NCBI RefSeq assembly: GCF_023053635.1
Contig: NC_086172.1
Span: forward strand, 128,811,681-128,875,680
Reading direction: 5' to 3'
Origin: Elgaria multicarinata webbii
Lineage: Eukaryota > Chordata > Lepidosauria > Squamata > Anguidae
Length of the DNA stretch: 64,000 nucleotides
A program made the translations under genes and the position numbers. Below the pieces are notes generated by a model. It was not told the origin of the DNA and did not search any database. It saw only the letters and a program-made list of their open reading frames with translations. Positions within the stretch are counted from its first letter, which is position 1; every line of letters begins with the position of its first letter. Of this stretch, positions 56,311 to 64,000 are shown one piece after another.

Positions 56311-57267
56311 GCCGTGTGCTATACTGAGGCTTATCAGTGTACTTTTCTCCTTCACAGCAAAGTGTTTATGTGCCTCAGTTCACCTTCATTGTGTACTTTC
56401 AGCAAAGATCTATCTTGAGTTGTAATTACCTGCTGGTAGTCTTGCACAGAATCTGCGATTTACTAACTACAGCAGGTTTATTTAAAGCAATAAATTGAAA
56501 TGTTTTGGGGAATCAGCATGTTCTACCTTCTCCCCCCATATGTATATATATGAGTGTGTGTATGTATTTCATTTTCAGAATTAATGATATGTATTAGTAT
56601 CACCCAACATTAATCTCAAATTGCTCCTAAGGTTTTAATAAGGATTGTGTGATTCAGACTAATAATGTTGACAATCCAGCTCCGAAATATGAGGCGCAAG
56701 CTCTGGGTAACATTGTTGCTTCTTAGACTGGAAACACAGGATCAACCTGTTTTATAAACCTGTTGAGGTTATTTTTTTAATCATGCATGTCTTTTATTTC
56801 AGGAGCTATTCCCATTTAAGTTGCATTGTTTACATTTTCAAACATGGGTGTTATTTTCCCTGAGATTTTGTTGATCTATGAAAACAAAGCTGGAAAACCT
56901 GTTTTTTTTTAATGTTTTTAAAATTTTAACATGATTTTCATGTTAATACAGAACCAGACACAGAAAATAAAGTATTCCAGTTGATAATTATTCCCATTGA
57001 TTTTTAATCCCAAGCAGCTTCATTGATAGGTCTATCCCGGAATAAATAGATTATGATTTACAAGCAAAGATTTCTATTTTGACATGGTAAGAGAGATGCC
57101 TACTCGTTTCCATTTTTTAATGTAAAATCAACGTTTTATACTTGTTCCACTATCCCAAAACACTTCCCTATGCCTGGTTTATGTTGATTAGGTTTGTAGT
57201 GTGGCCTACTAATCCATTTTTGTTGTTCTCATGTTCCACATGATATTAGAAGAATGACTGTAAAGAT

Positions 57268-57363
57268 GCTTTAGGGTGGATTCCTGCATTGAGCAGGGGG
57301 TTGGACTCGATGGCCTTGTAGGCCCCTTCCAACTCTGCTATTCTATGATTCTATGATTCTATG
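57268..57363 (+). mobile_element. CR1 LINE 3' end
   Basis: TTTAGGGTGGATTCCTGCAT, GGGTTGGACTCGATGGCCTT, CTTCCAACTCTGCTATTCTA and the diagnostic ATTCTATG repeats. Confidence 0.93.
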
Positions 57364-57529
57364 CCAACTAAAGAAAATTAATAATTTCTACCATAAATTG
57401 TTCTGCTAACTAAAAGAATGTGCTGATACATGATCATGGAGATTTACAGGTTTTTTTTAATAGACTAAACAAAGCAGATCCATACAAACATTTATTTTCA
57501 TTGTTAACAAATACTGATTTTTAACATAG

Positions 57530-57832
57530 TGGGTTGGATCCAGAGTTGCGCAGAGTGCAAACTAGATGATGCAGTAGACGGAAGCGGCGGAGGGGGGTGA
57601 TTTTTTTATTCCCCCTCCCTTGCAGCCTCCTATGCCCCTGAGAATCTGTTCTTGACAGTTGGGGGATCATCCAGAACAGTGTGAGGTGGCACTGCAATGA
57701 GGATAAGGGAAGGGCAAAAATGGCTGCCTTGCCACCTTCCTCCAGGGAATAGACTCCTTTGGATCTTAGTCCCTTCTGCCATTCGAATGAGCCCTTCTGT
57801 TGTGGAGGACCAACTCTGGATCCAACCCACTG
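57530..57832. mobile_element. MITE with GTGGGTTGGATCCAGAGTTG ends
   Basis: GTGGGTTGGATCCAGAGTTG at left mirrored by CCAACTCTGGATCCAACCCA C at right; flanks do not give a clear duplication. Confidence 0.65.
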
Positions 57833-58346
57833 TTCCCAAAGTAGACACACTGAAATGATTATGTAGTAGCCAAAACAGTGGCCCAGTTATTCTGTTTCTT
57901 CTCTCCAGTGGTGAGATGGATTAATTGGTTCAAAAGACGTACCCTATGATGAATAGCTGTGGAATAAATTGCAATAAATGCTGTTGAATAAATGGGCTCC
58001 TTTTTTGAATCTTGGCCACAGTCAAATAAGTGGTTGAACAACTGTTACATACCGTCTACACATTTTTTGGCTAACAAAATAGACGTTTAAATATATTTGC
58101 TCATATGCACAGCACTATGTACTCATCTGAACTCCAAAATGAACTGGTTATTCTTGTCCCCAAATTAATGTGTTGCACACAATCTTCCGCAGGTATAGAA
58201 TAAGCTGTAAACAACACTGTGATCTTATGCTTTTTAAAATGCTAATGTTTAATAGAATAAATTTCACCTAGACAGGAATAGCAAACACCATGGATTTGCT
58301 CCAGGCAGATGTTAATTGTAAGCATAATAGAGTTCTAGTCATAATG

Positions 58347-58787
58347 GCTGCATTCGGACAACACAATAGTCAATGGTGGGGTAATAATTCGACAGTTGTT
58401 TAGCTAGAGGGTACTTCCCACACAATATGATAATAATCAACCATGGTGTGGATTAGGATCAGCGTTGAGTTGACTACTAGTCCACACTGACTCACTCATC
58501 CCCCCGCCCTCTCCCCCCCACTCAGTACCCCCGCTAGTATCCCATCAGCCATTACAGCCAAAAATCTATCCTGTTGGCTGGACTAGAGTGGCAGCTGCCA
58601 CTTTGACTGCTCTTGCCTTGAAATTCTGTGGTCGATGAAATGGTGCCCTCCACACAGTGTTAGTTATTTCGGCCAAATAACCAACCGTTGGTTTAAAAAC
58701 TGTCATACAACACCATAACCCATGTGTTAAATAACCATCCATCGACGATTTAAACCACCTTTGGTTATTGTGTTGTCTGAACCCAGT
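58347..58787. mobile_element. DNA element, TTCAGACAACACAATAACCA ends
   Basis: Left CTGCATTCGGACAACACAAT A, right GGTTATTGTGTTGTCTGAAC CCAG. Related to 35170-35700. Confidence 0.7.
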
Positions 58788-58789
58788 CC

Positions 58790-60040
58790 CTGTATATTTT
58801 ATTGGGTATAATTTATACATCTACTTATTTTGGTCCCATTATTCTGTAATGTTTCTCTACAACTGCATTCCCTTTCCCTCTTGTGTATTTGTTCTGCCTC
58901 AACCACCCTGGAAGATGAACTTTGTAATGCATTTGTTACATTTTTGTTCTACTCATTTCAGCCTGAAGGAGTGTTTTGCAAGGTTCAGTGTTTACCCAAT
59001 CCTTTAGCAATGTTACCACTGAACTGATCCAGTGAAATAATTGCTACCTAATGGGTCTTAAACTGCATTGAGATTGCATAAGTATGGGAAACTGTAAACT
59101 CCTTTCTCACTTGAGCAATTGTTGCATGTGATCATAGCACTGTCTTTTGCATTACTTTGTATAGTAGGGTAATATATGATGAAAAACAATTTGCAGAAAT
59201 AAGACATATCAAACACAATTTTTGAAATTAATGAAATATTTCTAATTTAGGCAGAATTACAACAATCATCTCTCATATTGCCAGAATCTGGGTGAGAGGA
59301 AAGGCAACCTTCCCTCTTTGGACATGTACAGCAAAACCACTATAGCTTTACTTTTTGGCCTTCCAATTACATTTGTAAGAGACAGGTGTGTTCTCTACCT
59401 CACACCAATATTGTGGAAACAAAAGTCAGTACACATTCCAAAAAACGGGAACATTTTTGTAATCCATGGATTTTTTTCTATTGAATATTAAACCCCTGTT
59501 CTAATAATTTCAGAGAGAAGAAAATACGAAGTTAAAAATGCTTCAAGATTCAGAATAAAGAAACAATAAGTGCGCAGATTCTTCCCTTGCTAAGATGTTT
59601 ATATTCTTTTTTATTATTATTATTGAGGCAGCCATAAGGGGCTCATAGAGTTCATTTAAAATCACATTTTAAACCACAACAAAGAGAATAAAGACCAAAT
59701 TAAACAGTAGATAAATTAACTGCAGTAGATAAATTAACTACCCAAATACCCTCAAACTGTAATCAATCTGCATTTTCTAAATACATAAGTTTGTTCAATG
59801 GCTACCTCAATATTTTCATGTTTGAGCCCCACATGTTTACAATAAGAATACTATTGAAATAAGGCGTCATTATCAAATTTGTTAAAATTACACAGTGTGG
59901 CAAATGTGGTTGAGTAAAAGGGTATAAATTGTCTTCCAACTTGAACAAATCCTGGAAACCTTCCACTTGTTCCAAATATTGGTAAGGAATGTGACAGATT
60001 TTCAAATGCGCACATTTATATTGTGCCTAACCATTTTAGG
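58790..60040. other. Intergenic, little recognised
   Basis: AT-rich with one faint LINE 3'-end relic at 59612-59690 (TTATTATTATTATTGAGGCA). No gene seen. Confidence 0.5.
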
Positions 60041-60145
60041 GAACAATCCTATGCATGTTTAAACAGGAAAAAAAAGGCAATTTCCAGGGAATGCTTTGAG
60101 TTGTATGACTTTTTTTTGCCTAGATGTCCATAGGATTGTGAACTT
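60041..60145. mobile_element. Harbinger-like MITE, GGGAACAATCC copy
   Basis: GGGAACAATCCTATGCATGT, TTAAACAGG mirrored by TTTGCCTAGATGTCCATAGG ATTGTGAAC. Confidence 0.65.
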
Positions 60146-60289
60146 AGTAAACTTTATTTAAAGCTGGCAATTCCTAGAGTAAGGTGCTTCCTTTCTCATC
60201 TCCATCATGCTCATGTGCAGCACATGTCAGTGCACTTGTCATCAGCAGGGTGTTGCAACGTTCCTTGACTCATTACATTGTGGGAGGGT

Positions 60290-60445
60290 TGCCTTACATT
60301 GGTTCATCTAGCCTAGTATAGTTAACAATGACTTGCAGTGACTCTCCAGTGTTTTAGGCAGCCCTACCTGGAGATGCCAAGGATTGAAGCTGGGACCTTC
60401 TACATGCAAACCATGTGCTCTACCACTGATCTACAGCCTCCCCCT
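60290..60445 (-). mobile_element. tRNA-derived SINE, antisense
   Basis: Reverse complement of the 6690 type: CTGGAGATGCCAAGGATTGA, AGCTGGGACCTTCTACATGC, ATGTGCTCTACCACTGATCT. B and A boxes appear in reverse. Confidence 0.8.
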
Positions 60446-60917
60446 TCTGATACTATTAAACTGATTCATCATGTCTTCCTACTGTGATTTACCTGTGCTG
60501 AGCTACTATGCGTTTGGATTTCATTTTATTAATAATATGCTGTTCATTGCCTCTTCAAATTCCCAGCTAGTAATATTCACACTAACATATTTCACAACCG
60601 TCTAGTAGTTGACAGTGACTTCAGTGACACTATGCTGAAAGGAGTTTTTTTTTAAGTAGCATTTATATTAATAAGGGCATAGTACCAAACTTGTTTTATG
60701 GACAGCCTTGAGTGGAGTGGAGTTACAGATAATCCACTTCTTCCAAAGCCCTGCCAGACACCCTTGGCTGAGGAATGCTGGGAGTTGTAGAACTTTTTTC
60801 TGTCTACACATGCATAGGATTGTGCCCTTAGTTATTAAAGCTTACAGTAGTTGAGCACGGAACAGAATATTTTTCCTCAGCTCTGTGCAACTATAAACAG
60901 TCCTTACATTTCTAGGC

Positions 60918-61039
60918 CAGGATTGGCCAACTTGTGCCCTGCTAGGTATTTTGGCTTACAATTCCCATCATCCCTTACCATTGGCTCTGCTGGCTACGGC
61001 TGATGGGAGTTGTAGGCAAACAAAAGTTGCCCATCCCTG
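60918..61039. mobile_element. hAT-type MITE
   Basis: CAGGATTGGCCAACTTGTGC mirrored by GTTGCCCATCCCTG; centre ACAATTCCCATCATCCC / GATGGGAGTTGTAGG. Confidence 0.7.
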
Positions 61040-61529
61040 GTTAAGAGGATAGCAGCCAAAACCATAAAGGCTGTTTAAAAGGTTAGGGTTCATGTATTAG
61101 CTTTGTTTTTAAAAATAAATAAATGAATAAATAATTTCACGAATACTATATTTAGGTATTCCTTAAAGCCACCAAGTTAATGGTACCATTGCGTCATATT
61201 TTTTTTTCTTTTTAAATGTCGTCTGTAACCTTTGAAGCACTACTCACATCTTGGGTTGTTTCACAGGAATCGAAGCTTCCTAGGAGGCGGCAGATTCAGA
61301 GGAAAAGCGAAACCGGGAGTTATAACTCGTCCCAGAAACTGGCCGAACAAGTTGTAGGAGTGGGGCGGGGGAAGTTGAAGAGAGGACGTACACACGAAAT
61401 CGTTTTTAAAACCGGACTTCTTCAATCCGGTGCGCTTCAAACCCAATAAACATCGCTCTATTCAGAGGCTTTCCTTCTGGCCCTCGGTGCTCTTTCCTTA
61501 GAAACAAAAACCCTGTCAGACAGGCTGCA

Positions 61530-61900
61530 TATCTGAGGTACTTGAAGCCGCGCCCCTGCGCACCCGCATCGAGAACAGCCGCCACTGCAACTGGGGAGCG
61601 AGAAACCAAGTGACAAAGTTGCCCCGTCGCAGAGCCGGAGGGCTTTCAGTGCTTTTCCACTCGGGAAAAAAGGGCTCCTCATGTTCCGCCAGGTGCTGCT
61701 GGGCCGCCTGTCGCCCCGAATGTTGCCCCTCGTGGCTGTTGTGCTGCTTCAGCGGAAGGACAGGAAAGACACCGGCCTCTATCACTGGCGGGTAATATTA
61801 TAGACTGACTCCGGAGCGAGAGCCGGCTTTTCCCCCAGCGGACTTCCGCGCGGCCATAAGTGGCGGGGGAAACCGCGGCAGCTTCCCTCCTTTTCGTGGG
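61530..61900 (+). promoter_or_regulatory. CpG-rich patch, candidate promoter
   Basis: Second dense CpG stretch of the window, 7 kb past VPS39, with no match to any repeat recognised elsewhere here. It includes runs such as gccgcgcccctgcgcacccg and ttccgcgcggcc. It probably marks the start of an unidentified gene, on either strand. Confidence 0.45.
61681..61794 (+). CDS. Possible unassigned first coding exon
   Basis: Inside the CpG-rich patch an ATG opens 38 codons starting MFRQVLLGRLSPRML and ending DTGLYHWR, directly followed by gtaata, a fair donor. The N-terminus is basic and hydrophobic without acidic residues for 24 positions, as in mitochondrial presequences. The Kozak context is weak (C at -3). 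I do not recognise the protein and no following exon is seen; it may be chance. Confidence 0.25.
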
Positions 61901-62309
61901 TCCAAGGCAGACCTTCCAGCCTCAGGCAAGCGAATAAAAACTTAGTGGAAAGAACTCGGCAAGGCTTTAGGTTTGAAGGCAAAGAGAACGGCCTTGGCTC
62001 CTGCACCTCTAATGGTTCTGGGGGAGAAGGAATTTCAGCAGGTGTCGCTTGCCTGGCAAACAAAAAACCAATGGAGGCTGGTGGCTCCGATTTCGATGGG
62101 GCTGGGCGTCCCATTCAGCAGCACCTTGGCTGGCTCCTTTAGAGTTCTGGCTGGTTTTGACTGAAACCCAGAATGGATTCACAGCCTCACCGAAATTGGA
62201 ACCGCCAGCCTCCACTGCTAAAAACTACACCAGGATTTTCTTCTACACAATCATGACAGGTGGAAGAGCTCGGCCCTCTTTTTTATCTGGCTATCCTAGT
62301 TTACATTTT

Positions 62310-62480
62310 CCAGAAGATACCCCGTATCTACATCTTCTCCAGTGGTGTTGGACTGCAACTCCCATCACTGGCAGCCAACATGACGGACGCATCTAGAGGA
62401 TGCCAGGTTGGCTGATGGCTGGGGATGATGGGAGTTGCACTCCAACACATCTGGAGGGTATTCAGTTGGAGAGAAGCTGC
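62310..62480. mobile_element. Palindromic MITE (CTCCAGTGGTGTTGGACTGC type)
   Basis: GTGTTGGACTGCAACTCCCA TCA mirrored by GATGGGAGTTGCACTCCAAC ACATCTGGAG. Confidence 0.65.
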
Positions 62481-62529
62481 ATCATCAGTGGTGGTATTTG
62501 TGGAAGACCGGAAGCCTTGTAAAACAACA

Positions 62530-62757
62530 AGGGGTGCTTCCAGACAAGGCTTTTCATCACGCCATCACTTGCCTCAGTCATTCTGAGTTTTATATAGGGT
62601 CCAGACAATGTCTTCCAGTCGTAAGCCTTCTAGATTTTCCCACTGCTTCTTCCATCTTTTTTCTTACCACAGAAAATCTGTTAAGGAGGAAAAAATGGAA
62701 TAGCTGCACAATGTCTTTAACTGGTAGCGCTAAGAGCCTTCTGTCTGGAAGCACCAA
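62530..62757. mobile_element. MITE, GGTGCTTCCAGACA family, copy 1
   Basis: Starts GGGTGCTTCCAGACAAGGC, ends CTTCTGTCTGGAAGCACC; contains CCACTGCTTCTTCC and ATAGCTGCACAATGTCTTTA. Confidence 0.75.
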
Positions 62758-62865
62758 CGTGATCCCTCGTTTTGCTAGGCAACTGTTAAAGATTCAAGAA
62801 TTCTGTCCTCTGTTCTGTCTGATCACCCTGACCCACTTTGTTTAGTTTACCTGTCTCAGTTGCAG

Positions 62866-63006
62866 TCCACACTAGAGTCATTCAAGAGGCAGCTGGACAA
62901 CCATCTGTCAGGGATACTTTAGGGTGGATTCCTGCATTGAGCAGTGGGTTGGACTCGATGGCTTTGTAGGCCCCTTCCAACTCTGCTATTCTATGATTCT
63001 ATGATC
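62866..63006 (+). mobile_element. CR1 LINE 3' end
   Basis: TCATTCAAGAGGCAGCTGGA, GGGTGGATTCCTGCATTGAG, GGTTGGACTCGATGGCTTTG and ATTCTATG repeats; sits between the two copies of the GGTGCTTCCAGA MITE. Confidence 0.93.
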
Positions 63007-63010
63007 CTAG

Positions 63011-63217
63011 GTTGCTTCCAGATGGAGAGATCCTAGTGCTAACAATCAAAAGGCATTGCCCAGATTATGCCTTTTCCATTTGTAGCCCTCCTATGTCTTC
63101 CCGCTGCTGTTTCTGCCTTCTTTCTTATTATAGAAAATATGTTAAAGAGGGAAAGATAGAATTGCTGCACAATGTCTTTTGACCGGTAGCTCTAAGACTC
63201 CTCCATCTGGAAGCATC
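63011..63217. mobile_element. MITE, GGTGCTTCCAGACA family, copy 2
   Basis: Starts GTTGCTTCCAGATGGAGAG, ends CTCCATCTGGAAGCATCC; contains CCGCTGCTGTTTCTGCC and ATTGCTGCACAATGTCTTTT. Confidence 0.75.
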
Positions 63218-63520
63218 CACAATGTTGGCTTAAAGATGTTTAAGCCACAATGTTGGCTTAAAGATGATGCTCCACTTCTGCATCTGATTATCTACTCCTC
63301 CTTGCACTGCTGGTGATTTATGGCAGTGGTCTTCCTTCTGACCAAAGAATCAGTGTCTTATGTTTGTTAATTGTGACTTTTGTTGTTCTGTCCCCTCCTG
63401 CCACCAAGCGTTGTGGTGATGTGCGGGATAGAAGGAGCATTGCTAGCTTGGCTGTGAGAATCTGGTTTTTTTTAAAAAAACAAACAAACAAACAGATTAA
63501 TGCTCAATTGGTGTTACAAG

Positions 63521-64000
63521 TACAATCGTGTGAAAAAGAAAGTACACCCTCTTGGAATTGTATGATTTTACATATCAGGACATAATAACAATCATCTGTT
63601 CCTTAGCAGGTCTAAAAATTAGGTAAATACAACCTCAGATGAACAATAACACATGACATATTACACCGTGTCATGATTTATTTAACAGAAATGAAGCCAA
63701 AATGGAGAAGCCATGTGTGAAAAAGTAAGTACACCTTAGAACCACCTTCAGCAGCAATAACTTGAAGTAATCGTTTTCTGTATGACTTTATCAGTCTCTC
63801 ACATCGTTGTGGAGGAATTTTGGCCCACTCTTCTTTACAAGAGTGGGCCAAAATTTGCGTCAGTTCATTGAGGTTTGAGGGCATTTGTTTATGCACAGCT
63901 CTCTTAAGGTCCCGGCACAGCATTTCAATCAGGTTGAGATCTGGACTTTGACTGGGCCATTGCAACACCTTAATTCTTTTCTTTTTCAGCCATTCTGTTG
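63521..64000 (-). mobile_element. Tc1/mariner transposon end, transposase C-terminus, cut by window edge
   Basis: A terminal repeat begins TACAATCGTGTGAAAAAGAA AGTACACCC at about 63521. The minus frame 63968-63678 encodes [20 protein letters not shown], then [15 protein letters not shown] and [20 protein letters not shown], the Tc1 transposase C-terminus with the E of the DD34E triad (LIEML). The usual form I recall is NPIEMLW. The rest of the element lies beyond the window. A local hairpin duplication alters the coding region (63816-63855). Confidence 0.92.
63816..63855. repeat. Perfect 17-bp inverted repeat inside the Tc1 copy
   Basis: AATTTTGGCCCACTCTT, loop CTTTAC, AAGAGTGGGCCAAAATT. It adds codons (ILAHSC) within the normal Tc1 protein text NELxQ...[10 protein letters not shown]. 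Confidence 0.95.

Larger units (their letters stand above)
54184..56330 (+). other. VPS39: VPS39 3'UTR (end estimated)
   Basis: About 2.1 kb after the stop, AT-rich, with one Harbinger-like MITE at 54996-55128 and otherwise no recognised repeat. It ends near AATAAA at 56305-56310; a second AATAAA lies at 56489-56494, so two cleavage sites are possible. Confidence 0.55.

Noticed and set aside
61782-62215. Minus- and plus-strand ORFs of 63-115 codons next to the CpG patch
   Set aside because: No recognised protein, weak or no splice context, and mutually overlapping; only the 61681 ORF has a donor at its end.

Overview
This is a vertebrate nuclear window, most likely from a squamate reptile (probably a lizard). 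Evidence: spliced host genes match land-vertebrate TMEM87A and VPS39; LINE 3' ends are of CR1 type (ending in ATTCTATG repeats) and of an L2/CR1 type (box GGGCGGTATA followed by AATAAATA repeats); and there are very many short palindromic DNA elements. The species cannot be fixed from the sequence.

Layout, all host genes on the + strand. 1-17769: the 3' part of TMEM87A (last ~200 codons), with 3'UTR to about 20190. About 20200-22900: intergenic, made of old repeats. 22980-23400: CpG-rich promoter and first exon of VPS39. 23212-54183: the complete VPS39 coding region in 26 exons (2655 nt, 884 codons plus stop; every junction keeps phase), with 3'UTR to about 56330. 56330-61200: repeat-rich intergenic DNA. 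61530-61900: a second CpG-rich patch that may be a promoter, with an unassigned short open first exon. 62300-64000: more repeats, ending in the end of a Tc1/mariner element cut by the window edge. TMEM87A followed by VPS39 on one strand is the order I recall for human 15q15.1.

The two genes encode unrelated membrane-traffic proteins: TMEM87A is a Golgi GOLD-domain multi-pass membrane protein, and VPS39 is a HOPS subunit that tethers late endosomes and lysosomes. Nothing here suggests an operon-like link beyond conserved neighbourhood.

The strongest observation is in TMEM87A. Two alternative exons (573-644 and 3184-3252) each have an ordinary U2-type acceptor but end in an identical U12-type AT-AC donor (ATATCCTT). 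Both can join only one downstream U12 acceptor (branch site TTCCTTGAC, AC at 4707-4708). A U12 donor cannot pair with the U2 acceptor of the second exon, so the architecture itself would force mutually exclusive splicing of a membrane-segment exon.

The repeat landscape is dominated by (i) L2/CR1-clade LINE copies, one with a 469-codon reverse transcriptase ORF antisense in a TMEM87A intron; (ii) CR1 tails; (iii) tRNA-derived SINEs; (iv) Harbinger-like MITEs with 3-bp target duplications (mostly TAA/TTA); (v) hAT-like MITEs with 8-bp duplications; (vi) a Tc1 copy. Several are nested, giving a relative order of insertion.
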